Below, piece after piece: positions 11,803 to 22,981 of a DNA stretch of 64,000 bases. The stretch is taken from contig NC_092566.1 of the NCBI RefSeq assembly GCF_037975245.1, forward strand, positions 18,137,001-18,201,000. The letters run 5' to 3'. This DNA comes from Apostichopus japonicus. Lineage: Eukaryota; Echinodermata; Holothuroidea; Aspidochirotida; Stichopodidae. The notes below the pieces were generated by a model. That model was not told the DNA's origin and did no database searches. It was given only the letters and a program-made list of their open reading frames with translations. The translations under genes and the position numbers were made by a program. Each line of letters begins with the position of its first letter. The stretch's first letter is position 1.

Positions 11803-14800
11803 AATTGAAATCATTTGTTCGCCGCTGTTTGACCTAGTAAAGTTTTAACAGTGTGTTTCTTCAGACCCAACGAATGCAAACACAGGTTATTTACTTCATT
11901 TTGATCTAAAAATCTCGTCGGACAGATATCTAAGGATAACAAAATCTTCCTGATCAAGTAAGTTATGTGGCAAAGACAAACAGAAATTGAAATTCGTTTT
12001 TAAAATCAAAGAAATACGCAATAAGTAAAATTCCTTAACAAGAACCTCATAATTTATATTAATTTTGGAGAAACAAAAATTATCTGGCATTATTCGAGTA
12101 AATTGCCACATGATACAATAAGAAACTGAAATACCTATTGTGTAATGCAAGGATCGAAAATCTCATTTCCTAGATGGCTATTTTTCGGTTTGAAGTTATT
12201 AATAATCATATTAAATCACAAATATTCTTAAAATCGTGTATATGTATAAATTCACCTCGGACATTCATGGTCATTTCATAATTTGCTTTTTATTTTCCCT
12301 GTGTGTTTTCGGTGTTTAATTCGAAATCGTTAGGCACGTTTCTCACACTGCGTTAGTTATAGATAGGCCAACTACCTTCATTGTAGACCATTTCTCAACT
12401 AAAGATACTTACAATGTTTTGATTGAATCTTATAAGAGAATGGCACAACTGTTGGTAAGTATAACCTTCAAGTAAACAATAATTCTAATTTCTACGTAAA
12501 ACATATTCTGACTGAAAACGGTAAATGGTTGCGAAATTGTTTCAATTGAAATTGTTTTAATGTTTAATTTAACCCTCAACATTTCATATAACCCATCATG
12601 AGAAGTCTTTCCTTTCGAATTTACACTATACGTGTGTGCACAAACTATAACACTGAGAAAGCCTCTTCCATTACCGTTTTAAGATATCTAAAAGTGATAC
12701 ATGAACTGTGGAAATATAATGTAAAAAAAAAGGGGTTGATCGAATTCATACAAAAGGTAGATAGTTATTTTATTTTTGTGTATATACTCAGGTATCATGT
12801 ATTATGACATGCAGCATTATGACTATATTTAATATGTATTTATTCATAGGAGAAACAACGCTAATGCATTAATTGATTTGGGTATTACTTCAATATGTTT
12901 AATACTAGATGTAAACACATGATTGTCCTGTAAAAAGGTTTTATATAATTTGCCTTAGTTTGTATTCTGACGAATAAAAGGATAACTGAAAAACACATTC
13001 CTCTCTAGTTATTGTTTAAGTAGCGATACATGGTCCATCAAATGTCCATGCGCTTTTGCTCTGCCCCCCCCCACCCCATCCCCCGCTCCTTTCTCCTCAT
13101 TTCTTACAAAAATGTTATAAGCTTTGCTTATATATTTGGGGAACCTTCCACAAACAAGACCATGTCTTATACACAAACTTTAGATAATGCTTCATTTTGG
13201 TTCCCTATAATGGCCCGAAAGGTCAATCATATTTTTGGCTGGGAATGACTGAACAGTGAAAACGAAGATTCATTGATGTCACTTTACAAGGTGAGAGCAT
13301 TATTATAATCATAATTACATCCTATATTTGATCTAGCAAAGAAAAGTATATTGATGTCGACAAAAATATATGCTAGTACAAGATGGGCATCCCGGAACAG
13401 AGACATCTTCACTTCAAGATTATCCAGTTGCCATCTCATTGGCAGCTTTGTTATTGGTCTCAAATACAAGGAACGTCCATGGTCTCTACTTATATTTTTA
13501 CTGAAATATGAGCAAACCCAGCTAGACCTATATTTATCTTATTGAAATCGTTGGAAGTTTAAACGAACCAATAAATTAACAGAAGGTGGCTTAAACATAA
13601 TCTTTGAGTGCACACGAGGCTGTCAAAATGAAGTAGTTAGCCGACACATTTGAAGAAGGGACTTGTCAGGCGGATTGGAATCTCAAAAATGTTAAGAAGA
13701 CTGAAGTGAGCTATTCATCTTAGAAAGCTATCTGTTTACGAAACTAATATACTAGTCACCGACTTCGTAAGTTGTGGAGACACTTGATAGTTAATTCACT
13801 GGTAGTTACGTGTTTCCTGTGAAGTAATACCACTAAAGCCTAAACTGCTATTTTAAACGTTTTTTCGTTGTTTAGAAACTGAAAAAAGTTGGTACCGTAA
13901 TCCAGGGATTGGATAAATAACATCACCATCGTTTCCTTAAACTGACTAACTGAATCATAAATTATAAATCTTAACCGAGGGTAGATTTGCAACACACACA
14001 AAAAACGGTCCTGAAATTTGGAAATGGTTGATTATCCCGGACGAGGTGTTGCAACCTTTTGAAAATTGCCACGACACAAGTCGGTTCGCCAATTAGTTAA
14101 AGTTTGATAGAACTTTGCGAAGGATCGATGCAAAAGATGATGTGTATTGGTGATTATAGTTTTACAAAGTAGACTAGCCTAAGACTTTGCGATCGTTTAG
14201 GAGACAAAGATGTTCTCAGATTCCTTAACGACTTAGTTTCTATTTCATTATAAAAGTTGATTAATTATACCCCTGGGAAGGTAAATGACAAGCAATGATT
14301 AACCTGTGTTTTAGACAGATTTAATGTTTTCTCTGAAGGAATCATCATTGTAGGGAACTGTCTGTTGTTTATCTTTATAAATCATGTAATGATCAGGAGG
14401 CAACCACGTTTTTTCTTCAATTGGGGGTGGAGGGGGGGGGGCAAGATGTTAAGTCGTCCAGGGGGAGCAGGGTCTAAAAGGAGGCGCATCCCCGCCCCAA
14501 TTGTGAAGTTGTTGGTAAAATAGAGAGTGCCTAGATGATATTGCTGTTATATGTTTTAACTTTGAAAATAATGTTGTACAGAATTTTCGACTGTTTAGCC
14601 AAATATACATGATACATATTTATGTACGGTACACTTTCTTTAAGGAATTTTGTAATATTCACTTTGCCAGTATATGTGTCGGGGGGGGGGGGGTGAGGGG
14701 TGTTGAGATCTTGCCCCTGATCTTTTTTTGGGGGAGGGGCTAACTTCAGTAACGACGAGAAGTGATTCATTCTTTCAACAATTGTATAGGTATATAAGTG

Positions 14801-15250
14801 TGTCACGGTACCCTCGATATGGAGTTACAATATTTCATTTCACCATCTTCATCATTGGTAAACAATCAAATGATTAATATACCTTCTTCGTGTCATCCAT
14901 TTATCATGCTCTAATGCTTTAAAACACGTATAGCTATAACAAACAATATTGTTGAAACTGAGAAGTGTCTAACAATTTGAAGATTTTTGTTTATTTTTTG
15001 TTTTGGGATATGATATGTAATTAATATAGCTTTGAAACACGTCTAACGCAAGTTGATGTTTCTGTATATTTAACACCTACTTGACTCTTTCCCTACATTC
15101 ACGAGTTTTTCTCTTTCATCATCTTCGACAACTATTTTATTTTTGGAAACTTTCATAGATATAGGATATAGATAAAGGTTCGTTATTAAATCATACCTTG
15201 TCTTTGATTCATTGTTTCGTCTTTGTTCCAGTGGTTTGATTTATGACTTA
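11803..15250. other. Spacer without a recognisable gene, between CLCA and locus A1
   Basis: AT-rich DNA with short open frames only (for example 12598-12807 and 13030-13248) and no family match. It contains C- and G-homopolymer runs near 13064, 14430 and 14685. It is repeated at 30393-33995, where the block 2 copy holds about 125 bp (near 32883-33010) absent here. Confidence 0.7.
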
Positions 15251-15259
15251 TGATTTCCT

Positions 15260-15265
15260 TATAAA
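15260..15265 (+). promoter_or_regulatory. Putative TATA box of locus A1
   Basis: TATAAA lies 94 bp before the ATG at 15354, with a likely start region near 15290. The whole stretch is conserved upstream of A3. A GGAAACTTTC element about 115 bp further up (near 15145) loosely resembles a Rel/NF-kB half site; this is suggestive only. Confidence 0.45.
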
Positions 15266-15353
15266 GTGTTGCATTCTTTCGCAGTAATCATCACATCAGA
15301 AACCATTAACATTCTTATACTCGGTTGTTAAGAATATTTATCGTGGAGTCAGG

Positions 15354-16585
15354 ATGTCGCTTCTCAAAGTTATCGCTCTGGTTCTGGCCTTTACCACTGT
15401 CACCACTCTGGGTGAGTTGGGTTTATGCAAAGATATCGCAATTTTAATATTATTTGTAATAATTATAGTCACTTTACGCAAAGTTCTTTCATATATGATC
15501 TCATAACAAGTCCTTTTTCCTCAATTTGGATCATTCTTAAAGTGCATTGTTCCATCCTCGTTACGACAATCGGATCCAATAGATAGTTTGCATGTCTTCT
15601 TGGTCTGTTATTGAAATCTTTACAAAAATCTCTGTTTTCAAGTTATGATATTGTAGTTGATCAGATTTAGCATACAACAGATTTAAGCTAACCTTAACGA
15701 TTTGCAAATTGATTTCTCAGTCTATAAAAGTAATGCAGGATATTTTATGAGCTAGAATTGTTAGTAAAATGAACAGGTTAAGTGAAAGCAAAAGCTTACA
15801 CCTGTTGGTGGTCAATTGCTACATACTATACAGGGTTGAATTCTAATCCGTCCACGGGATACCTCAGAGGCCTGCTTTAACTTTCTTTGTCACTGGTAGG
15901 TACACCACATAACGCTAAATACGAACGCTTGTGGATCGGATCCTGGTTTATAGAGCTCTCCACTGATCCAATATCAGCCGATTGAGCTTTCGTATTAAAT
16001 AACATAATTATTCCCAGCCATACGTTTCCATCCTAAGCCGTTTAATGTGAACGAAGTATTTAAAAATTTATACACCACGTGGCTCATAAGAATGTTCTAG
16101 AATTGCGATAAGCAATCATTTTTTCAAAAAGCTGTTTAATCGTAACTGTCACCTTTATGTGCAAAGAAAAGCAATTGAGAATGATATTCTTGTATACTTG
16201 TGGCAATTTGATAATATTACGATGTCTTCCTTGACTTTCAGCGTCCCCATCAAACTTGAAAGATGCCTCAGAGGCAGACTTTCTCTCGGAACTGTTTAAA
16301 CGAGATGATGGATTTGACGAGAAAGCTCTAATCCCCGAAGATCGCGGATATTGGAAGGACCTTGACAACTATGTCAAGGCACACAAGACTCGGGGTATCT
16401 CTGACGATCAAGGACTTCCGGATGCTTTAAGTGAGAGACTCGCAGAGTTGAGCTTGGATGACGACTTTGGCAGTAAAGTATTTGATATGGTTGCCAGAGA
16501 TTTAAAGATGAAGGGGCTGCAATACGAAGGCGAAGACCTACCTGACCGTTTTGAAGATTTAACTCCTTTGCAACGTCGACGTTGA
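15354..16585 (+). pseudogene. Locus A1: secreted cationic-peptide precursor, type A, apparently broken copy
   Basis: Exon 1 (15354-15411) encodes a signal peptide, MSLLKVIALVLAFTTVTTL, and ends in phase 1 at GTGAGT. Exon 2 (16242-16585) encodes the acidic propeptide, nearly identical to that of A3 (34099-35410), including RGYWKDLDNYVKAHK and EGEDLPDRFEDL. As read, the 133-residue frame closes right after the basic processing site, so no cationic tail is made. The promoter, signal exon and splice sites look intact, so it may still be transcribed. It is probably a recently inactivated copy; alternatively it makes a propeptide-only product. It shares its family with the B and C genes through IPE.R..W.DL and the EDLP..QRR region. 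Confidence 0.75.
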
Positions 16586-19328
16586 CGCTTTTCCTATAAG
16601 ATGGCGTTCCGTGTTGTCGGTAAAATTCTGCGTGCTCTCCTGCCTCTAATCATCCGTGTACTTGGTTGATATCTTTTGGCAGCTCGTCATTGATTCTCCT
16701 GATAAGAGTCGAATGGGTAGGCTAATAATCATATAATTGGTGATGGTATTATAGCTTGTAGAACTACATATCAGCATAGTAGTTGTCATGCACAATGAAA
16801 TGAAATATACTGACAAAAATTACTTGTTAATTTCTTGATTTAATTAATCTTTCGATCTCTTTACTTGAGTGTACTACAAAAACAATATTTTCAATAATTC
16901 TTTTCTGTCATTTCTTCATTCTGTAGTTTGCCGATGTAAGGAACTAATATTATAATGTCCCACCACACAACGTTAACAGTAAGACCACATAAAAATCAAA
17001 TCAGTTAATATAGGCATTTTCGCATTTTATATAACACCAGTCTTGCATTTACCTTTCCTCGCAGTCAAAACTTCAACTTCGGCTAGACGCTTTCTTTTCT
17101 TTTGTTGAACGTCCGAAACATATCATACACTAACAGTTATAAAACGTTCAAAAAACTAAAGGCGAAAACTCAACTGACTGGCTGACGTTGTAGCCAACAC
17201 AGTTGTCATATGTGTATCGATCATCTCCCTTCCTCATTATCCTCCCTTCCACCCTCCTCCCTCTGGAAATGCTCCATTCTCCCTTCGTTACATCCTTTCC
17301 AAGTCTGGTATCAAGATCAACAGATCCAATTTCGTTTTCTATTAAATATTGACCATGCATATTTTTTCTACGAACGGTCCCCACTAAGGTCGTTACCGTG
17401 TTGAGAAACATATGGAAACGATGTTTGAAAACACAAACAGGAAGGAATTGGAACCACCGCAGTTTTAAAACAGTTTATTACACACGTACCCTCCACTGAG
17501 ACAAGAAAATTCAGTCTCGGAATTTTGAAACACAGTTTAAGAATCCATACCAATGTATACTTCCAACAAGCGTAATCTGTTTACTTCATTGCTGTTTCTT
17601 GAAACCATCCAGGGACTACTTGAGAGGCACCGTTTCCACATTAATACCCTTGACACACAAATAAGCATAGGCGTGTAAACCGGGTAACTAGAGGGGAATG
17701 TTACCATACAACACCTTCGCAATGGTAGGGGGTGGTAGAATATTTTGCCCAGTCACTTCTCCACCTTTAGGGGATGTACTCTATATGGCAGTGCTAAATA
17801 ATTCAATTGGATCACTTTAGGTGGCAAAAAGGAGTGCCAGGGGATCATTTTGCTTCTCAAAAGTTCAACATGAAGTCGGAATTATGACATGAAAAAATCT
17901 ACACATTTCGATAAAACAGCGAAATGTGCACAGTTTATACACTCTACAAAATCAAAAATCTGTTCGGGACGACCCCAAACCTTATCCCTCCCCCTTCCGC
18001 CTCCCCTCACCCTCTTGTTTGATAGCCTCCAACCTACTGATTCATATGAAGAGTACCAATCACACTTCATTTGTGGTAAAGTTGTGAGAAACAATCCACA
18101 CTAGTATTATTTATAGGAATTCTGATGAGAATCTAATGATTCGTAATGCATTACTGTATCGGGTAGCTGGAAGCATATGAAGATGATCCCTGCAATTTTC
18201 TATCAGCTTATGTTCTTATATTTCTGTATACATGATAAAAGTCGTGGTTCAATGTTTCTATGTGCATGCGCGTATCCAGGAGGCGATGTAGAGTTAAACT
18301 CTCCCCCTCCCTCCTGCCCTGCGCCTTCCTCCTTCTCCCCATCTCTTTCCAATCTCAAGCAACATGTTGAAGTATCGTTATAAAACTGAGACATGGCACC
18401 ATCATGATCACATTGTCACATCAGTACCAATGTGAGGGACATGGAATTGTATATTCAACAAAAGCTAGTTAAACGTTTTCAGGTTTCTTTCATGATATAA
18501 CGATTGAATGGTGATCTTGCAGAAGGCTTATCTGTGGTACCAAATTACCAAAAACTATAAGTCTTTAGCTCTACGTCTTCATCGAAATCATTTTGACATC
18601 AGGAGTCGAGGAGCTCAAGCATGTTTCCCCTAAGCTGGCAACCGGTAGTGCTAGGTGTTAGGAAAATGTAATATAATGCATGGACGGAAGAGGTGTGGGG
18701 AGGAATGGGTGGTAGGTGAGAGTGTATGTACTTAAAGTGTACGCTCTTTTCTATCTAATATGTACAGCGTGTTCATGCTTGGAATGTATAAGTTTCCAAC
18801 GTTTTCAGTGAGAACAAAGGATTAGAAATGTCATGTATTATATCAAGAAATAATATTTCAATGTCTTTGTTTGTTTATGGATCAATAAATTGTACCGTGA
18901 TCTCATTTTGTCACTTAGCCTGTACGCAATTAAATATGTCTCTCGTTGACAGCGAAATATGATCTAAGCAGATATCCGGACAGATGGTAAAGATCAATTG
19001 ATTATTGTTCATAGAGAGGACTTCAAGGTGTAAATTATCTAGAAGGAAATGCAACGAGTTTTAGATCCACCTCTTGATAGCCAAAATCTTTATAATTACA
19101 TATTTTTGATGTACTTCAAAATCCCGGATGGATTGTGATACTACCAGTCAGTCTTCACCGGGTGTAAGTTCAAGTAGTTACCAAATTTCATCTCCTGCAA
19201 AATCATAGAAGAACTTCTTTGTATCAATTCCAGATTGGTTGTACATAAATGGAAGTTGATTTTATTTCCGAGCAAACAGTCTGGTGCAAGTCTTCCAGCA
19301 ATAAGAAATTCTGAAAGCTCCATGCAAC
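16586..19328. other. Cassette spacer 1 (A to B), no gene seen
   Basis: Non-coding spacer of about 2.7 kb, present four times (also 22982-25561, 35411-38079 and 41813-44413). Shared landmarks are a C/T-rich stretch near 17220-17290, GGTGGCAAAAAGGAGTGCCA near 17820, and CATGCGCGTATCCAGGAGGC near 18265. The upstream end of B exon 1 includes a conserved GTACATAAATGGAAGTTGAT about 85 bp before the ATG, which could be a weak TATA-like element. Open frames here are short and not conserved between copies. Confidence 0.7.
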
Positions 19329-21314
19329 ATGTTTCGATTATATTCACCGTGTATAGTCCTTCTCCTTGGTGTGTTTTGTGGTGAGTATAATCTTTCCTTT
19401 CTTTCTCTTTCCAGATTTACATGATATTTAGATTTTCCCACGAACTCATTACTGAATTAAACATTACTCACTCAACTTAATAGATCTCCTTTTCCTTTTA
19501 ACTGTTGTGAAAACAGTTGTGTTCTAACCTACTTTACGTCATTATTAATCTAGATGTTAAAGTTAAGAGCGATATCCAAGTCTAGCATCGGTGCCTTACA
19601 AGGAATAGTATACCTTACCTACTTAATTGAAGGCTAGGCTATATAATTTGTGCCTATCCTATACTACAGGTGCTTTACCTGGGATATGCGGTGTCTAACC
19701 AATAGAATATGTGCATTTACAATAGGGGTCTAATATAGGAATTGTGCCTAACCTATGTGATAACTATAGGGGTCTAACCTAAGTTATGTGGCTAACCTAT
19801 ACGATCACTAGGTACCTATAAACTAGGATATGTCCCTAAAAATGTTTCTCGTTTTAAGTAACGTCAAGGACATAGACGCAGGCTTGTCCAATTGTTCTTT
19901 TCGCGTGATTATCTCTCCGGTTGATGGTTGATCTAAGACATTTATCGCAAGTCAGAACAAGTCATAAGTCACATGATATTCAGCATTAAGACAGCGGCTC
20001 ACGGATCACAATACCAAAATAAAGTTTGTCAATTGAAGCTATGAAAGAAGTTACTGACTACGACTAGTTTATTGCCAGTGTTATCTTTTGCCTTACTCTT
20101 TAATAATATCGGGCTCTATCAAGTTTGTAAGTAAAAAGTTGTAAACTGTCTATAAATGCCACAAACTTGCAAACATGCACAATAAGTTTAAATTTCGAAA
20201 AAATCGGGAAAACGATGGTATTATTTTGCTCACCATTATTCTTTTAACTCAAGGTATGTATTTATAAACTTATTATAACTTATATATATTATATTATATA
20301 TAATATAAGTTATAGGGTATTAAAAACTAATACAATCGCTCAAAACGAATGATTGTCAAAGGATTCTCACATCATCGCAAGAGAAATAAGTGAAAAGATG
20401 CAACCAAGAATTTCATTGAAATATCTGTTATTGTTTCCTTATGTTTTGCTACATCGCCTATAACATGGTAACTAATAAATTATCAACATTACTTTGTGTA
20501 GAAATAAAATGCAGGAAGAAACGGCCTTGTAAGACAAAATGGCGCCATGTCATTATAAAATGTTACCTGTTCTCAAAGTTGGTTATTTTTGATATAGATA
20601 TAGAATTCTCAAACAGGGAGTCACTCACTAACGCGAAAAATTATATTTAGCCAGTAATAGGTAAATCGGTACATTGTTAATATGGAGTTTTGTAACACGC
20701 TAATTTTGCTTTTGGTTTAACAATGTGGATGTAGGTGAAGATAATGTTTCGTCATGTGTTTTTTTTTTTTCTTCTCTATTTTTTCCCTTCTAGTTTTAGT
20801 GTCTTCGACTTCGACAACTGTTCAACGTGATACTAAAGATGCTAGATTGGACGTCATTCCTCCAAATGGCCTAATTGAGAAATATTTCAATGAAAGAGAG
20901 AAACTGGACCAACATGAAGATCATCTTAGTCAGAGAATGAATGAACTGATCCCGGAAGAGCGTAACGTATGGAGAGACCTTTCAAAGTTAGAGAAGTACC
21001 ACAAGCTCCATTACGTCAAACGACTCCGTCCTAACGAGGAAGACTCAACAAAAGAACTTGAAGGAGCAGAGAGGTTGGCTGAACCGATTCCCGAGAAAAG
21101 CAGTCCATTACGTAACATCGATAACGAGTTAGATCTTCGAGTTGCTAACTACATCACGAATTATCTAAGATCGGAAGGACTGTCAGCAGGGGCAGAGGAC
21201 GTATTGGACAGAGATGAAGATTTGCCTGAACCACAGAGGCGATTTCTCTTTACGTTAGGGCTCCACTTACTCGGCCATGTCGTGCACCATGTTGTCCATC
21301 ACTTATTTGGATAG
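19329..21314 (+). CDS. Locus B1: precursor of a histidine-rich amphipathic peptide
   Basis: Exon 1 (19329-19380) encodes MFRLYSPCIVLLLGVFC, a short signal peptide; the donor is GTGAGT in phase 1. Exon 2 (20800-21314) starts after TTTTAG and completes Val. The 188-residue precursor has an acidic propeptide (YFNEREKLDQHEDH, IPEERNVWRDLSKLEKYHK, LDLRVANYITNYLRSEGL, EDVLDRDEDLPEPQ), then RR, then a 23-residue tail beginning FLFTLG and ending HHLFG. The tail has six His, no Lys or Arg, and His-His pairs spaced along an amphipathic helix. The last Gly directly precedes the stop, so a Phe-amide end is expected. Composition recalls tunicate clavanins, but I see no sequence proof of homology. An extra out-of-frame ATG lies 7 bases upstream. 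The role, a pH-dependent membrane-active defence peptide, is inferred. Confidence 0.82.
19600..19850. repeat. Degenerate minisatellite in B1 intron
   Basis: Loose repeats of TGCCTAACCTA / GTGTCTAACCAATAGAATATG type words. The same intron tract occurs in C1 (25830-26080) and C2 (44670-44930), and is expanded in B2 (38340-38720). Confidence 0.7.
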
Positions 21315-22684
21315 TTTCGTTCAGGCTCACAGCATTTCTAATAGTTTCCCTTTTTTCAAAGTAGCTTTATTTAATAAGTTGTAGAGCAAAATCAGATTTT
21401 CGAGTCGGTTATTTATGGTTTGTCAATCGAAGTAGGTAATATTACCGTTTATTTAAAGTTCATCACAAGTTTTCCAACCGTTTGTATTTGATCGACAATG
21501 ATATCTTAACTAGATCTGTGAAGAGCTATAACGTAACATAAGGAGCATATAATCATCATCACTATGGTGATTACAATGCATGAGTAACTGACGATGGTTT
21601 TGTTACACAGCATTGTATTCGCCTGGTTTTAGAGCACTAAATTTCTAGTATCGAGAGAAAAACAATGGAAAATGTAATTAATACTTTACCTTGTAAATTA
21701 AATATATTACAGTACACATTAGCTATATACGCCTTACCTGTTGTTCCTTGTGGTTTTAAATATAAATGGATTTCTGAGAAGACATGAACCGAAAGTTAAA
21801 TATACTCAAATTAGACAGTACTTTCCAAATGTAGCTTCAGGAGTCATTTTTGTGTTAATTGCAAACTTTCACTGTACGACACGAGTTATTACGAAATTTA
21901 AGTAATTATTTACCTTCGGATAATAACGCTTGAGTTGCCAGGACTTCCAATCTAATAAGTTTCAAGCTTGAGGGTTTCCAGAGAAGAGGTTGTAACACCT
22001 CAACACCTAGCCGCTTCGCGCCCCACCTCCGCGCCATGCCCGTACTCAAAATTCCCTATTGAGGGGACTCAAATATTAACTTATGGCCATCTCGAATGGG
22101 GGGGGGGGGTGGGAGATCTAAGGTGACTCCGGTGTCCCCTCTCGTATGCGAATTTTTTATTTAAGTAAGAGGGCTTAGATGCAAAATGATAGTGTCATTT
22201 ACATCACTTTATTTCGACTACAGTTGTATAGTACATGTTTCCAATATTATTGTGTATTAATATATTATCAGCCATCGTTTGCACCCGCAATGGTGGGAGG
22301 GCATGCCTTTTACAACACATTACTTCTGTCAACAGTATGGTTCGCAGCATACCGAACAGTCCCAATTGGCGTTCAACAAATGCAATACATAACTTTGTCT
22401 GCACATCTACCCCCAGTGTGTGGAATAACATCCCCTTTCGATTTCCACCAGTCCCATTAACTTATTAGCTTACACTTTAATGCTCATGTGCTGTTCACGT
22501 TTTGTCGATACATATAGATTTATGTCTTTCGAATGCAGAGACATTAGGCTCCGAACTTACCCCGTGTATCTCTCTCTTCTTTCAACCCGTATCGCTTCCT
22601 TCTTCTACAGTAGTCATTAACACGTTAATGTTATCAACTACTTACCTGAAAATCAAATCTGATAATATAGTAACCTCCGTGTAA
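21315..22684. other. B/C gene 3' flank, copy 1
   Basis: A non-coding flank repeated four times (also 27470-28800, 40153-41515 and 46303-47630). The shared core near 22261-22400 contains GGGAGGGCATGCCTTTTACA. A half hairpin (CCTGGTTTTAGAGCACTAAA near 21622) corresponds to one arm of the full hairpin found after the C genes. The open frames at 22179-22468 on both strands are frame shadows of this repeat and differ between copies. Confidence 0.7.
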
Positions 22685-22981
22685 AGGCACACAAAACTCG
22701 GGGTCAGTATTTCTGACGATCGGAGACCTTTGGTTGCTTTAAGTGAGAGACTCGTAGAGTTGAGCTTGGATGAAGAATTTGGTAGTAAAGTATTTGATAT
22801 GGTTGCCAGAGATTTAAAGATGAAGGGGCTGCAATACGAAGGAGAAGACCCACCTGGCCGTTTTGAAGATTTAACTCCTTTGCAACGTCGACGTTGCCAC
22901 TTTTCCTGGAGGATGGCGTTCCATATTGTCGGTAAAATTCTGCGTGCTCTCCTGCCTCTAATCATCCGTGTACTTGGTTGA
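22685..22981 (+). pseudogene. Locus A2: 5'-truncated type A precursor
   Basis: Similarity to A1/A3 begins inside exon 2 at the AHKTRG region and runs through LSLDEEFGSKVFDMVARDLK, the EGED propeptide end, RRR and a 28-residue cationic tail ending LPLIIRVLG, with Gly before the stop. The signal exon and the first 60 or so residues of the precursor are missing. Upstream DNA is instead the B/C 3' flank, so the locus begins at a recombination joint near 22680. No ATG in frame and no acceptor that would restore a secreted product were found; it is probably not functional although the peptide part is well preserved. Confidence 0.78.

Noticed and set aside
15140-15155. NF-kB site upstream of A1
   Set aside because: GGAAACTTTC is only a loose match and is conserved in A3 simply by duplication.
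22179-22468. Overlapping frames on both strands in the B/C flank, repeated four times
   Set aside because: Frames differ between copies, no codon-level conservation, no start context or signal peptide.
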